Below are positions 25,401 to 34,617 of a stretch of 53,276 nt of DNA, piece by piece. The stretch's first letter is position 1. Each line of letters starts with the position of its first letter. Under the pieces are notes generated by a model. It saw only the letters and a program-made list of their open reading frames with translations. It was not told the origin of the DNA and ran no database searches. The stretch covers positions 509,696-562,971 of the forward strand of contig JAJACH010000002.1 of the NCBI GenBank assembly GCA_022601645.1, given 5' to 3'. The position numbers were made by a program, and so were the translations under genes. Source of the DNA: Chlamydiia bacterium. GTDB lineage: Bacteria > Chlamydiota > Chlamydiia > Chlamydiales > Simkaniaceae.

Positions 25401-25818
25401 ACAGATTATGCGCGAAGATTTTGAAGCCCGTGGTATCCGCTTTGCCTATTTAGACGGCTCTTCGAAAAATCGTTTGGATATTGTTAACGAATTTAATAAT
25501 GACCCTGACTTGCCTGTCTTCTTAGTCTCATTAAAGGCCGGAGGGACCGGTCTGAACCTAGTTGGCGCTGATACGGTAATTCACTACGACATGTGGTGGA
25601 ACCCTGCTGTAGAAAATCAAGCAACCGATAGGGTCCATCGCATTGGACAAAATAAACAAGTTTCTGTATATAAGTTAGTCACGCTTGGTACCATCGAAGA
25701 GAAGATCGTAGAAATGCACGACCGCAAAAAGGGCATTGTCAAAAAGATAGTCTCTTGCGATGATGAAGCCATCACAAAACTAACGTGGGAAGATGTGTTA
25801 GAACTTCTCCAAACTTAG
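22426..25818 (+). CDS. SWIM-domain SNF2-family helicase/ATPase
   Basis: 1130 residues. An N-terminal SWIM zinc finger is clear (Cys73, Cys75, Cys81, His83). The middle (about 130-650) is a poorly conserved region seen in bacterial SNF2 proteins of the HepA type. The SNF2 motor occupies the last 480 residues: motif I D-D-M-G-L-G-K-T (Lys700), D-E-A-Q box at 792-795, S-G-T-P-I-E-N, and motif VI Q-A-T-D-R-V-H-R-I-G-Q. It probably remodels protein-DNA complexes or RNA polymerase. In chlamydiae this gene stands next to mreB, as here. No strong ribosome site is visible. Confidence 0.95.
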   Translation: MLNLRKLKQDYSSNVLKEGKDLFDQGKVISAKILHIDPETLRIGAQVLGQYKNAYESEIEIDRMECETVDSDCDCPYHYDCQHLAALLHYLEAHLDEILVKYSKEADLEEHEEEIIEVVKEAETKEVARKDEQRQKELLDEYVVASKVLGTSPFFLPREERRVDRAELAVLFSFPKGNKPYVDFQLALRLPSRSKPLHIPNVKGFLDAARHLEPLVIGGKEYYFTIDSFSPNEQVIASSIMDHARGDPGAKVAHLDLKIFGMLLAQGFEVASKGLMVESEDLPTLPCLYEESLDKPLKFSTVPATLEVHLETIEYPEPKVLLNPHARVDQKSIMLEEVRFFECAMPGVLYNHVYHRFPDNITRQHLRALLPMRNMTIPEPLFGTFIENSMPELSGFAEIHNQKVIESFVTLPYVGNLSAICDLSFLNGELEAALQFDYDGILIPASHGKLTIEHLDAFSSPEGIVARNLVEEQKIIEDLFRDFIFDQEHELFVAKTEKKIIEFMTDTIPRNQERVHFNCPQNLLDQFIYDDSEFKLSLKETEQMDVYQMKIDVKGSLKGIKVDRVWDCIVSKRSYLEVQKGGKISKILVLDLERIGQIVQLFDELGIEKLDNHTIKRPIWSIANIDASNFKDLPVKFTMSAKLKEIRAQMLGEKNFEFSKVPVKVQADLRNYQMEGVHWLERLRSMFLSGILADDMGLGKTLQAIVAIAQLRKKTDPPALIVCPTSLLYNWKEEMSKFMPEFRVLVIDGMPGQRRDLIETVRKYDVVVTSYSLIQKDVEHYQSITFSYMVLDEAQHIKNRGTRNAKSVKQIKSKHKVILSGTPIENSLDELWSLFDFLMPGFLSSYDRFIEKYVRVSSKDHSRNLTYLKKKVAPFILRRMKTDVLDDLPPVSEINYRCQLSPVQQELYKSYAQSARDELVKLVERDGFDKVQIHVLATLTRLKQICCHPAIFAKETREEGDSAKYDMLLELLGTLIEGNHKTVIFSQYTRMLQIMREDFEARGIRFAYLDGSSKNRLDIVNEFNNDPDLPVFLVSLKAGGTGLNLVGADTVIHYDMWWNPAVENQATDRVHRIGQNKQVSVYKLVTLGTIEEKIVEMHDRKKGIVKKIVSCDDEAITKLTWEDVLELLQT

Positions 25819-25831
25819 GGCCATCAGATTA

Positions 25832-26905
25832 ATGAGTTTAGCCGCTTTTAACAACCTCAAGAAAAAGTTCGTAGATAGGTGGGGTACTCTCTCTGGCCTT
25901 TTTTCAAGCGACATCGGAATTGACCTTGGAACTGCAAACACACTGGTATATGTACGGGGAAAGGGGATTGTCTTAGCGGAGCCCTCTGTTGTCGCCGTTG
26001 ATTCAAACACAAATGATGTTTTAGAAGTTGGACATAAAGCGAAAGCGATGCTTGGTAAAACACCGCGCAAAATTCACGCAGTCCGACCGATGAAAGATGG
26101 TGTTATTGCAGATTTCGAAATTGCTGAAGGGATGCTTAAGGCTCTCATTGCTCGTGTGACACCTCCACGTTCGTTTTTTAGACCAAAAATTTTAATCGCT
26201 GTTCCCTCCGGAATCACGGGCGTTGAAAAACGCGCTGTTGAAGACTCGGCCCTTAGAGCCGGTGCTCAAGAGGTAATTTTGATTGAAGAACCGATGGCAG
26301 CGGCCATTGGTGTCGATCTGCCAGTTCACGAACCGTCTGCAAATATGATCATTGACGTAGGTGGTGGTACAACCGAGATTGCAATCATCTCACTCGGTGG
26401 CATTGTCGAATCAAGAAGCCTGCGCATTGCAGGGGATGAATTCGATGACTGCATCATCAACTACATGCGCCGCACTTACAACTTGATGATTGGCCCAAGA
26501 ACGGCTGAAGAAATCAAGATGACAATTGGTTCTGCCTATCCGCTCGGCGACCAAGAGCTTGAAATGGAAGTGCGCGGACGTGATCAGGTCGCTGGACTTC
26601 CCGTTACAAAAAGAATTAACTCCGTTGAAATCCGTGACTGCTTGTCAGAACCGATTCAGCAGATTTTAGAAGCGGTGAAGCTCACCCTTGAAAAATGCCC
26701 CCCAGAACTTGCAGCAGATCTCGTTGAACGAGGCATGGTGCTCGCTGGTGGTGGTGCCATGATTAAGGGGCTTGATAAAGCGTTCATTAAAGCTTCAGGT
26801 CTACCTGTCATCGTCGCTCCCAATCCACTCCTTGCTGTTTGTCTCGGTACGGGAAAGGCACTTGATTACATCGACCGTTTCAAAAAGGCTAAGGCTACAG
26901 CATGA
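25832..26905 (+). CDS. mreB: MreB, actin-like cell-shape protein
   Basis: 357 residues. ATP-binding motifs: phosphate 1 [10 protein letters not shown] near residue 30, phosphate 2 I-D-V-G-G-G-T-T-E near 175, adenosine motif L-A-G-G-G-A. It polymerises under the membrane. In chlamydiae, which lack FtsZ, MreB directs septal peptidoglycan synthesis. The N-terminus is about 20 residues longer than in Escherichia coli and contains basic and hydrophobic residues that could aid membrane binding. It begins 13 nt after the SNF2 gene and overlaps pckG by 4 bases. Confidence 0.98.
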   Translation: MSLAAFNNLKKKFVDRWGTLSGLFSSDIGIDLGTANTLVYVRGKGIVLAEPSVVAVDSNTNDVLEVGHKAKAMLGKTPRKIHAVRPMKDGVIADFEIAEGMLKALIARVTPPRSFFRPKILIAVPSGITGVEKRAVEDSALRAGAQEVILIEEPMAAAIGVDLPVHEPSANMIIDVGGGTTEIAIISLGGIVESRSLRIAGDEFDDCIINYMRRTYNLMIGPRTAEEIKMTIGSAYPLGDQELEMEVRGRDQVAGLPVTKRINSVEIRDCLSEPIQQILEAVKLTLEKCPPELAADLVERGMVLAGGGAMIKGLDKAFIKASGLPVIVAPNPLLAVCLGTGKALDYIDRFKKAKATA

Positions 26906-28656
26906 CTCCCCTAGAAGAGTGGGTAGAGGAGATGCGCGCGCTTTGCACGCCTGACTCTGTTCACATGTGTGATGGATCCCAGGAAGAATTCGACCGTTTA
27001 GCTGATGAACTCGTGCAAAAAGGCGTCTTTGTCAAATTAAAGCGAGAGGGCTCTTACTGGTGCCGCACAGACCCGTCAGATGTTGCACGCGTTGAAGACC
27101 GCACCTTCATTTGCTCTAAAAATGAAGGCGATGCCGGCCCGACGAATCATTGGGTTGATCCAGCAGAGATGAAAGAGAAGATGCTTGGCCTTTTTAAAGG
27201 CTGCATGAAAGGACGTACGCTATATGTCGTCCCTTTTAGCATGGGCCCTCTTGGATCCAAGCTCTCAATTCTCGGAGTGCAGATTACCGATTCGCCCTAC
27301 GTTGTTTTAAATATGCGCATCATGACGCGCATGGGCAAGCAAGCAGAGCACATGATCGCGGATAGTCAAGATTTTGTCCCTTGCATGCACACAGTTGGCG
27401 TTCCTCTTGAGAAAGGGGAAAAAGATATGGTGTGGCCCAATCAACCCGAGAACAAGTATATCGTTCATTTCCCCGAAGAGCGATCGATTTGGTCGTATGG
27501 AAGTGGGTATGGTGGTAATGCGCTTTTGGGAAAAAAGTGTCTGGCACTTCGCATCGCTTCTGTTAAAGCTAAGGATGAAGGGTGGTTTGCAGAGCACATG
27601 CTCATCTCAGGTGTCACGAGCCCCAAGGGTGAGAAAAAATACATCGCCGCCGCTTTTCCTAGCGCTTGTGGTAAAACAAATCTTGCCATGCTTAAATCTG
27701 CGTTGCCCGGCTGGAAAATCGAGACGGTTGGGGATGATATCGCATGGATGCGCTTTGGTGAGGGTGGAAGACTGTATGCCATTAATCCCGAATATGGCTT
27801 TTTTGGCGTCGCTCCTGGAACAAATGAGAAATCTAATCCAAACGCGATGGCCTCTTGTGCAAAAAATACCATTTTTACAAATGTCGCTCTGACTGATGAC
27901 AACGACGTGTGGTGGGAGGGAATGACTGATAAGCCCCCCGCGCACCTGATCGATTGGAAAGGCCAAGATTGGACCCCTGAGTCTGGGGAAAAAGCGGCTC
28001 ATCCCAATGCGCGTTTTACAGCACCAGCAAGCCAATGTCCTGTCATCGACCCCGCATGGGAAGATGTCAAGGGCGTGCCCATCTCAGCTATCATTTTTGG
28101 AGGCAGACGGGAAAAGGCTGTTCCACTCGTGGTTGAATCGATGTCGTGGCAACACGGCACCTTCCTGGGGGCTACTCTTTCATCTGAAATGACTGCCGCA
28201 GCCTTTGGCGCTATCGGCAAAATCCGCCACGATCCCTTTGCCATGCTGCCATTTTGTGGTTACAATATGGCTGACTACTTTAAGCACTGGTTAGATCTTG
28301 GCGCCGAGCATGAAAATCTCCCAAAAATTTTCCATGTCAATTGGTTCCGAAAAGGGGAAGATGGGAAATTCCTTTGGCCCGGCTTTGGAGAAAATATTCG
28401 TGTTCTCAAATGGATTTTTGATCGATGTGAGGGAAAGGGTGACATGAAGGAAACCCCCATCGGCATTTTACCAAAATCTATTGATACAGAAGGTCTAGAC
28501 ATTTCTAAAGAAGCAATGGACACGCTTTTAGCTGTTGATAAAGACGCGTGGCTTGCCCTAGCCAAAGAAATTCAAGAATATTTTACCCTTTTTGGCGACC
28601 GCCTCCCCGAGAGCGTACGACAAGAAATTACTTCACTAATAAGTCGCTTGTCATAA
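26902..28656 (+). CDS. pckG: Phosphoenolpyruvate carboxykinase (GTP)
   Basis: 584 residues, close to the usual length. It converts oxaloacetate and GTP to phosphoenolpyruvate, CO2 and GDP in the cytoplasm and links the TCA cycle to sugar synthesis. The GTP-class P-loop is visible as P-S-A-C-G-K-T-N (Lys258), with the reactive Cys256. [13 protein letters not shown] bears the guanine- and metal-site region, and I-F-G-G-R-R the substrate arginines. The start codon overlaps the mreB stop (ATGA), so the two are translationally coupled, as in Chlamydia. Confidence 0.98.
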   Translation: MTPLEEWVEEMRALCTPDSVHMCDGSQEEFDRLADELVQKGVFVKLKREGSYWCRTDPSDVARVEDRTFICSKNEGDAGPTNHWVDPAEMKEKMLGLFKGCMKGRTLYVVPFSMGPLGSKLSILGVQITDSPYVVLNMRIMTRMGKQAEHMIADSQDFVPCMHTVGVPLEKGEKDMVWPNQPENKYIVHFPEERSIWSYGSGYGGNALLGKKCLALRIASVKAKDEGWFAEHMLISGVTSPKGEKKYIAAAFPSACGKTNLAMLKSALPGWKIETVGDDIAWMRFGEGGRLYAINPEYGFFGVAPGTNEKSNPNAMASCAKNTIFTNVALTDDNDVWWEGMTDKPPAHLIDWKGQDWTPESGEKAAHPNARFTAPASQCPVIDPAWEDVKGVPISAIIFGGRREKAVPLVVESMSWQHGTFLGATLSSEMTAAAFGAIGKIRHDPFAMLPFCGYNMADYFKHWLDLGAEHENLPKIFHVNWFRKGEDGKFLWPGFGENIRVLKWIFDRCEGKGDMKETPIGILPKSIDTEGLDISKEAMDTLLAVDKDAWLALAKEIQEYFTLFGDRLPESVRQEITSLISRLS

Positions 28657-28687
28657 AGCGACAAGCGATCTATAATCGGCACATCTT

Positions 28688-29128
28688 ATGAGGATGGTTA
28701 TCCAAAAAGTAACTAAGGCCCAAGTTGATGTCGACGGCCAGACCGTCGGAAAAATTGGCAAAGGACTCTTAGTTTTAGTCGGCTTTCACAAGGATGATAA
28801 TGATATGGATTTAGACGAATTCGCTGAAAAATTGATTTACCTCCGCATCTTTGAGGACGAGAACAGTAAAATGAACTTGTCTCTTAAGGACGTGGACGGC
28901 TCTGTCCTTGTTGTTTCACAATTTACGCTCCAAGCAGACACAAGTAAAGGACGACGCCCTTCTTTCACAAAAGCCGCAAAGCCTGAAGTTGCAAAACCCC
29001 TTTACAATACACTTGTTGAATCACTTAAACAAAAAATTGGAAAAGAGAAGGTAGCGACCGGTGAGTTTGGCTCCCATATGGAAGTCCACCTCACAAACGA
29101 CGGGCCAACTACCCTCCTCTTTGACTAA
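28688..29128 (+). CDS. dtd: D-aminoacyl-tRNA deacylase
   Basis: 146 residues, full length. DTD removes D-amino acids (and glycine from tRNA-Ala) attached to tRNA. Signatures: N-terminal V-I-Q-K-V-T, the S-Q-F-T-L motif near residue 78, and the C-terminal N-D-G-P-T-T motif whose residues form the chirality filter. It starts 31 nt after pckG and is probably co-transcribed. The last bases overlap the convergent ndk stop codon by 4. Confidence 0.97.
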   Translation: MRMVIQKVTKAQVDVDGQTVGKIGKGLLVLVGFHKDDNDMDLDEFAEKLIYLRIFEDENSKMNLSLKDVDGSVLVVSQFTLQADTSKGRRPSFTKAAKPEVAKPLYNTLVESLKQKIGKEKVATGEFGSHMEVHLTNDGPTTLLFD

Positions 29129-29526
29129 AGACCCTTAAAGAATGCAATCTCAACAGCAGCTGTTTCAGGGGCATCTGACCCGTGAGAAGCGTTTGCGTCG
29201 ATTGACGTTGCGAAATCCGCACGAATCGTGCCTGGTGTCGCCTTTTTAGGGTCTGTGTCGCCCATAAGATCACGCCATTTTTTAATCGCGCCTTCACCTT
29301 CTAGTACCATCGTCACAACGTTTCCTGATGTCACGAACTCGACTAAGTCGTTAAAAAATGGGCGCTCTTTGTGCACCGCGTAAAATTCACTTGCTTGTTC
29401 TGTCGTGAGATGAAGCATTTTCATGCCCACCACACTAAGGTTTGCTTTTTCAATGCGTGAAATGATATCTCCGATGTGTTTTTTCTTAACAGCGTCAGGT
29501 TTAATCATTGCAAATGTCTGTTCCAT
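29125..29526 (-). CDS. ndk: Nucleoside diphosphate kinase (short C-terminus)
   Basis: 133 residues from ATG 29526, chosen because [11 protein letters not shown] matches the family N-terminus; an upstream start would add an unconserved leader. Ndk transfers phosphate between NTPs and NDPs. The phosphohistidine is His115 in N-A-S-H-G-S-D. The protein stops at E-I-A-F-F-K-G-L, several residues before the usual end (families are mostly 140-143 residues), and the gene end overlaps dtd. The core is intact, so activity is likely. Confidence 0.96.
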   Translation of the reverse strand: MEQTFAMIKPDAVKKKHIGDIISRIEKANLSVVGMKMLHLTTEQASEFYAVHKERPFFNDLVEFVTSGNVVTMVLEGEGAIKKWRDLMGDTDPKKATPGTIRADFATSIDANASHGSDAPETAAVEIAFFKGL

Positions 29527-29648
29527 GTTTTCGACTCCTTGTGTGGGAGAAACTATACCTGATCGGATCAAATGGTGCAATATGGTAAATATTTACTTGA
29601 ATTAGTTTAAAGAAAAGATTAATATCATTGCACCCAAGGAGGTTTCGT

Positions 29649-30197
29649 ATGATGGTAGGAGTAAGACTAGCTGACCTTTCATGCAGCATTTGTCGCGAGT
29701 TAATGGGAGGCGCTGAAAATCCCCCCTTATATAGTGAAGGCTGTCCTAACCCAGATTATGTCCACCTCACCTGTCTAGAGCTCGTTATCACAGAGGATTC
29801 TCGGTGCGCCTCATGCACAAGTGAAAGGTCGGGCAAAACCGAACGGGTCAATAATAGACTGCGCATATTAGCTCAAAGAGTTGCTGAGCTACAAACAGCG
29901 GTAGCTCTCTTTGCGCCTCCTGGAATGGAGCCTGAGTATCAACGAGTGGCTGCAGAAGGTTTTTTATCCGGCCGTCACATGGTAGGGGAAGCCGGTGATC
30001 AAAATGCTGTTGTGTGGAATGCCGTCCATTTGACCGTACTTGATTATCTTGGAGCAAGACAAGATCCCATCGACCCAAGCGCTATTGCGCCGAGCTATAA
30101 AAATGATCCAGTGCCAAGGCATACGTTTTTAGAGGTGTCAACGGGACGTGATTGTTGCGTTGATGTTTGGGGGTGTATTACAAGTCTTTGGAGTTAG
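29649..30197 (+). CDS. RING-H2-like zinc-finger protein 1
   Basis: 182 residues from the ATG after AAGGAGG. The N-terminal zinc-ligand order resembles a RING finger: Cys12/Cys15, Cys32, Asp36 (where His is usual), His39, Cys42, Cys53/Cys56. RING domains recruit ubiquitin-conjugating enzymes, and bacteria lack ubiquitin, so a host-directed effector delivered by secretion is the natural inference. The rest is helical and ends in a Cys/Trp-rich hydrophobic tail. The P-P-L-Y motif between ligand pairs also occurs in the next two genes, marking a tandem family. The fold is inferred from spacing only. Confidence 0.75.
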   Translation: MMVGVRLADLSCSICRELMGGAENPPLYSEGCPNPDYVHLTCLELVITEDSRCASCTSERSGKTERVNNRLRILAQRVAELQTAVALFAPPGMEPEYQRVAAEGFLSGRHMVGEAGDQNAVVWNAVHLTVLDYLGARQDPIDPSAIAPSYKNDPVPRHTFLEVSTGRDCCVDVWGCITSLWS

Positions 30198-30267
30198 TAA
30201 GATTTAAGCTTACATAAAGTTCCATTTGGTGTAGAATCTCTCTTCCTAAACAATAGAGGAGAGAAGA

Positions 30268-30966
30268 ATGAGTGTAGGTTCCACAGCCCTTGTGCCTCAG
30301 GATCTTGAATGTTTTTGCGGTGAACTGCTAACAAGTTGTCCTGCTGGTGCCGATCTAGGGCCTCCCGTTTATAATACCGAGAGTTGTGGGCAGCCACACT
30401 TGGCACACCGTACTTGCGTCATGCGACTTGTCAACAATAACTGTCACGTTTGTGGGGAGACAAGAGTTCCCGATCATGAAGCGCAGTGCGAAGCCATGGA
30501 GCGCGTTGCAACAAGTGTTCATCGTGTGGCTGCTGCAGCCCAGGAATTTGCTCGGGCTAATTCACTGCCAAATGAATTCAATTTGTTTGAAACTGAAGCG
30601 ATATACGCTTTTCTGCAAGGACAGGCGAATGTTAATTTTACACGCCTACCCACCACTAGAGCACTGCCCCCAGGATATGATGCCTTTTACGCTGTATACA
30701 ATGCTGAGCGAGGCGTTCGAGAGAGACCGTTGACACAAGCTGATGCGTTCCCGATGAGGGAGCCGGAAACGCCACCTGAGAGTGAGGATTTCATGGAAAG
30801 ATTGAGTGCGGAAGTGACACACCTTTACACAACCTGTTTGCTTCCTGTTATCAAGACTGTTGTGCTCGTTGTATCCCACCTTTTCCAGTTTTGCTGTGAC
30901 GAAGTTTATGATGAGGATGCAGCAGGACAGAGATTCTGGGCAAGTTACAACGAGATATGGGGGTAA
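30268..30966 (+). CDS. RING-H2-like zinc-finger protein 2
   Basis: 232 residues, ribosome site AGGAGAG. Ligand pattern: Cys15/Cys17, Cys40, His44, His47, Cys50, Cys59/Cys62; the first pair is one residue closer than the canonical C-x2-C. P-P-V-Y precedes the central ligands as in its neighbours. After a helical middle, the C-terminus has a marked hydrophobic stretch (L-L-P-V-I-K-T-V-V-L-V-V) and then C-C, which could bind a membrane. It is 70 nt after gene 1 and 3 nt before gene 3, so the set may be one transcript. Candidate ubiquitin-ligase-like effector. Confidence 0.75.
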   Translation: MSVGSTALVPQDLECFCGELLTSCPAGADLGPPVYNTESCGQPHLAHRTCVMRLVNNNCHVCGETRVPDHEAQCEAMERVATSVHRVAAAAQEFARANSLPNEFNLFETEAIYAFLQGQANVNFTRLPTTRALPPGYDAFYAVYNAERGVRERPLTQADAFPMREPETPPESEDFMERLSAEVTHLYTTCLLPVIKTVVLVVSHLFQFCCDEVYDEDAAGQRFWASYNEIWG

Positions 30967-30969
30967 ATC

Positions 30970-31719
30970 ATGGCAGCAACAATCGAACAATTTACTTGTG
31001 GAGCCTGTTGGGGAGTATTTGGGGATCCACAAAATCCTCCTCTCTATGGACCGCACTGTGATCACATTTTTCACCAAACTTGTATTCAACGCAATACATG
31101 CTTACAGGTAGCAGGACGTGATTGGACTACCTGTGATGTCACTAGAATTGAGCATCAAGACCAGCGGGATCCCCAATGTCCTATGCGCTGTGCAGGCGAC
31201 AGATGGGGCGGTGGTGATGAGCGTATTCCATCCCGTTTATTTGCTGTTGCAGAGCGTGTATACGCAGTTGCAAGCAGTTTGGCTCCAACTATAGGCCAAC
31301 CAGTCGGGGACGTCGCAAGAGAGGCTTTAACTGCTTATCTTTCCGGAGATACTTCCGCGCTAGGCAATCCCAATTTGCAACTTGCCGTTACTCGCTTACT
31401 TGAGCGAAGAACAACGCCTCTGCAAACAGCGACGATTGAGCGCGACCCTGTAAACGATCCTCGCTTGGATTCTTCCATCTACCCGAATGTAGATCGTTAC
31501 GATGTGATTGTGGATGCAAGAAGAGGCTATCTGGCGCGGCTTGCCCCAGCAAGTCCTAGCCGTCCTCCAGCACCTGCAAGAGCACCCTCACGTCCACCGC
31601 CTCCGGCAGCGCCTTCTTCCCCAGAGGTCGTGAATTGGACCCTTTGGAAGTGTGTTGAGAGCGTAGCAAAGAGTTTTTTCGCCTGGCTCCAATCGCTCTT
31701 TTCGTCTATAATCGCCTAA
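30970..31719 (+). CDS. RING-H2-like zinc-finger protein 3
   Basis: 249 residues. It has the most canonical pattern of the three: Cys10-x2-Cys13, then Cys30-x-His32-x2-His35-x2-Cys38, which is the exact RING-H2 core. The last pair is less clear; C-P-M-R-C about 35 residues further on has three intervening residues. N-P-P-L-Y again lies before the core. A Pro-rich linker (near residues 195-225) precedes a C-terminal amphipathic/hydrophobic helix (F-F-A-W-L-Q-S-L-F-S-S-I-I). Likely secreted and host-acting; no signal peptide is visible. Confidence 0.78.
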   Translation: MAATIEQFTCGACWGVFGDPQNPPLYGPHCDHIFHQTCIQRNTCLQVAGRDWTTCDVTRIEHQDQRDPQCPMRCAGDRWGGGDERIPSRLFAVAERVYAVASSLAPTIGQPVGDVAREALTAYLSGDTSALGNPNLQLAVTRLLERRTTPLQTATIERDPVNDPRLDSSIYPNVDRYDVIVDARRGYLARLAPASPSRPPAPARAPSRPPPPAAPSSPEVVNWTLWKCVESVAKSFFAWLQSLFSSIIA

Positions 31720-31720
31720 C

Positions 31721-32725
31721 ATGAGCGATCCAAAAAAGATCTTGGTGGCGAAACTTCGCCACCATGGAGATGTGCTTTTATCAACGCCCGTTTTCACAGC
31801 GCTCAAACGTGCTTATCCAAACGCCAAGATCACCGCTTACATCAATCAAGAAACGCTTCCCATGCTTGAAGGGCACCCCGCGATCTCAGATTTTCTCCTC
31901 TATGATCGGAAGAAAAAAACACCGCTGCGTGAAATGGCCCGCCTTTGGAGAATCAAACGAGCTGGATTTGATCTTGTCCTAAACCTCACCGAAGGCGATA
32001 GGGGAGCGCTTGCCGCGCGCGTTTCTGGAGCCAAAGTGCGTGTTGGTTGGGACCCGCAAGGTGGGGGCATGAAAGGCAAAAAAAAGATGTATACCCACAT
32101 CATTAAACACTGCCCACATCCGCGTCATACCGTTGAGAAAAACCTCGATGCCGTGCGTGCTTTAGGGATTTTCCCAACAGAAACCGAGCGCTCGCTTTTC
32201 TTCAACGTGCCAGACGATGCCTACCCTGCCATTGAGGGGAATTACGCCCTCATCCACCCCGTTTCACGCTGGATGTTCAAGTGCCTTCCAACAAAAGTTG
32301 TGGCAGAGGTGATGGAGCATTTGGCGAAAAAATACGACAAACTCGTCATCACAGCAAGTCCCGATCCCGCAGAAATCGCCATGGTCACTGAGATCCTTTC
32401 TCACATCCCCGATGTGCCAGTTGTCAACCTTGCGGGCAAGCTTAGCCTCAAGGAACTTGGTGGCCTCATTGAAAAAGCGGCTTTTCTTTTCACCGTAGAT
32501 TCCGTGCCCCTCCACCTCGCATCCTGGTCTAAAACGCCGGTTGCGGTTGTTTTTGGACCCACCTCTGAGAAGAACTGGGGGCCGTGGCAACATCCCCATG
32601 CAACCGTGATCACCAAAAACATCGAGTGCCGCCCCTGCTACCACCCAGGTTGCGGTGGCTCTGGCGTTGCCGACTGTCTTGAGACCCTCTCAGCCACCGA
32701 TATTATCCATCAATTAACAGATTGA
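31721..32725 (+). CDS. Glycosyltransferase family 9, heptosyltransferase-like
   Basis: 334 residues. The N-terminus (I-L-V-A-K-L-R-H-H-G-D-V-L-L-S-T-P-V) is the typical ADP-heptose:LPS heptosyltransferase start, and the C-terminal domain shows V-D-S-V-P-L-H-L-A-S and V-V-F-G-P-T-S, the sugar-nucleotide site. It would add heptose or a related sugar to the lipopolysaccharide core at the inner membrane face; WaaQ/RfaQ-like. Chlamydia species have heptose-free LPS, so this gene supports an environmental lineage. It starts one base after the RING-3 stop, which makes co-transcription likely although the roles differ. Confidence 0.9.
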   Translation: MSDPKKILVAKLRHHGDVLLSTPVFTALKRAYPNAKITAYINQETLPMLEGHPAISDFLLYDRKKKTPLREMARLWRIKRAGFDLVLNLTEGDRGALAARVSGAKVRVGWDPQGGGMKGKKKMYTHIIKHCPHPRHTVEKNLDAVRALGIFPTETERSLFFNVPDDAYPAIEGNYALIHPVSRWMFKCLPTKVVAEVMEHLAKKYDKLVITASPDPAEIAMVTEILSHIPDVPVVNLAGKLSLKELGGLIEKAAFLFTVDSVPLHLASWSKTPVAVVFGPTSEKNWGPWQHPHATVITKNIECRPCYHPGCGGSGVADCLETLSATDIIHQLTD

Positions 32726-32885
32726 CAATTTTCTTTTATATTGTTTATAATATTGGTAATTACGAGAGAGTGTTAACAACACATATTATAATTGTGGGTT
32801 ACACTGGCAGCTTTCTTGTGATTTTCTAAACGCTTGATAGTGATTTAGTTGTGGCTTTCACGCTAAAGATTGAGGGCGTATTTCA
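32722..32885 (+). promoter_or_regulatory. Promoter and long leader of the first Rossmann-motif paralogue
   Basis: TTGACA (32722-32727) and TATAAT (32746-32751) with an 18-nt spacer form a near-perfect sigma-70-type promoter. The leader contains GAGAGAGTGTTAAC (32764-32777), TTTAGTTGTGGCTT (near 32844) and GGGCGTA just before the ATG. All three boxes recur before the second paralogue. Confidence 0.75.
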
Positions 32886-34598
32886 ATGTTATTTGTCGGT
32901 AGGATTCAAGATTATGCACAGGCTGCTGATAGTGGGGTATTGCCGGATGCGCTAAAAAAAGGTGCTGGCTATAACAAATCAACAGAGCTGTATCCAGAAC
33001 AAAATGACAAATTCCACGCCGTTTCTACCGCCTTTTTCTTGGCGCAGCGTGCTACGAGTGGCGAAGACAGAGTTGAAGTAAGAGATGCCTTGCTCGAAAT
33101 AGATCTTTTTAAACCCCTTCAAGAGCTATTAGACGAGGGTTATGAGATGGAGGCGGCACTTAATATTTGCCACCTTGTTGCTGTTAGAAAGGTGGAAATG
33201 GAAGAGTGGAGAGCCCTTGATGAGGAGATTAACACGAATACCAAGATGTATACTGCTCTTAGTCAAGAAAAATCCCAGACTAGTAAAACTGCTGAAGCAT
33301 TAGATGTGTATGCAGACAAAGCCACCAGAGCTATGTTTAGATTGGAACAAAGTATTGCAGGGTATCACAAAATGGTTCAGCAGAAAAATTTAGTTAGCGA
33401 GGTCACTGATTATATTTTTAAGCACCCCAACACCTTCTTTACTAGAAAACCTTTAAAAAATGGAGGAGTAAGGCTTCAGCTATATCCAAGGTTTGTCACA
33501 GAATGTGCCTGCACTCCACCCTATGATCGTTCCGTTCTGGGAAACGAGCGGGAAGCAATCGATGATAGAGTCGTTACCTATTTAAAGGATAAGCATCCTC
33601 CAAAAGCCACAGAAGAACTGCATTGTACAAGCGTTGGCGCGGGTGCTGGGTTAGATGATGTGATGCGTTTGCAAAAGATCGTAAAGGCGGGTTATAGGGC
33701 CATTGTATTGACAAGGGTGGAACCTGAATCGTATGTTCCCCCGCAAGAGCGAACAATTCGCGGGGAAATACAGCTTTTGGCAACAAGTGCTGGCGCAAGC
33801 ATCATCAGTCGAGTATGCAAAGATATCACCGAAGTACCACAGGGTTCACAACACGTTATTTGGGCGGTGGATGCAGATTTTGTGACAAAACTTAGGGAGC
33901 GTTATACTTATTTGACCTCACTTAGAGGCCTTCTTCGCGAAGAGGGACTCTTAGAGCATTCTCATCATGGCCACTCTGTGAGCTATACTGACGAAAGAGC
34001 AATTTTACGCGCGGTAGGGCCAGAGTATGAGTCAAACATTTCTGGGATGGAACAGCTTCTTAATAGAGATACAAGACCTTATCCAAAAATGATGGATGTT
34101 CTTGTTCAGCGTAGTACGATCGGAATTCAGTATGAAATTATCCGATATCTTCAAGCCTTACACGTTAAAAAAGGTGTGCAAGAAATAAATCTGCAAATTA
34201 TCAGCGGTAGCTTTGGACCAGATGAGAAATTAAGAAAGCAGGTAGTGGCCTTTATCACCCCCTTTTTGCCAGAGGGCTTAAAATGTACCGTTACAGTCAC
34301 TGGTAGGCGTGCTGCAAAGAAAGCAGATCAGATATTTATTCCTTTCTGTTTGGATGCTAAGAACCTAGCTAGACAACAAAAGTATGTTTTAGTGTTTCTG
34401 AAGGAAGGAGGAACAGCTATTTTTGGGCTCACACCTGAGGATGAGAGAGCAAGCCGCACATGGATAACAGACCGAGATGGCAGAGTGCTTGATGAAGAGA
34501 TTCCAGAATTTAGAGAAGGCGTTGCTGTAGAAGGTGGCGGTGCTGGTGGGGGTGGCAGTGGAGAAAGCGGTGGTAGCTTTGGTGAGTCTTATGGTTAA
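32886..34598 (+). CDS. Large Rossmann-motif protein 1 (methyltransferase-like)
   Basis: 570 residues, paralogous to the next gene. The N-terminal region (1-170) shares R-I-Q-D-[FY], the pattern N-x-x-F-H-A, and L-L-[DE]-E-G-Y-E-M. The central region has E-C-A-C-x-x-x-Y-D-R, then G-N-E-R, and V-G-A-G-A-G (250-255) at the end of a beta strand, like the SAM-binding glycine loop of class I methyltransferases. W-A-V-D-A-D-F follows about 80 residues later. The C-terminus is glycine-rich. No catalytic motif fixes a substrate. It may be a secreted effector; SAM binding is inferred, not shown. Confidence 0.75.
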   Translation: MLFVGRIQDYAQAADSGVLPDALKKGAGYNKSTELYPEQNDKFHAVSTAFFLAQRATSGEDRVEVRDALLEIDLFKPLQELLDEGYEMEAALNICHLVAVRKVEMEEWRALDEEINTNTKMYTALSQEKSQTSKTAEALDVYADKATRAMFRLEQSIAGYHKMVQQKNLVSEVTDYIFKHPNTFFTRKPLKNGGVRLQLYPRFVTECACTPPYDRSVLGNEREAIDDRVVTYLKDKHPPKATEELHCTSVGAGAGLDDVMRLQKIVKAGYRAIVLTRVEPESYVPPQERTIRGEIQLLATSAGASIISRVCKDITEVPQGSQHVIWAVDADFVTKLRERYTYLTSLRGLLREEGLLEHSHHGHSVSYTDERAILRAVGPEYESNISGMEQLLNRDTRPYPKMMDVLVQRSTIGIQYEIIRYLQALHVKKGVQEINLQIISGSFGPDEKLRKQVVAFITPFLPEGLKCTVTVTGRRAAKKADQIFIPFCLDAKNLARQQKYVLVFLKEGGTAIFGLTPEDERASRTWITDRDGRVLDEEIPEFREGVAVEGGGAGGGGSGESGGSFGESYG

Positions 34599-34617
34599 TA
34601 TCAGATATGCATTTGGC

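Noticed and set aside
27465..28035. Antisense frames inside pckG
   Set aside because: They mirror a strongly conserved gene and have no start signals or recognisable protein features.
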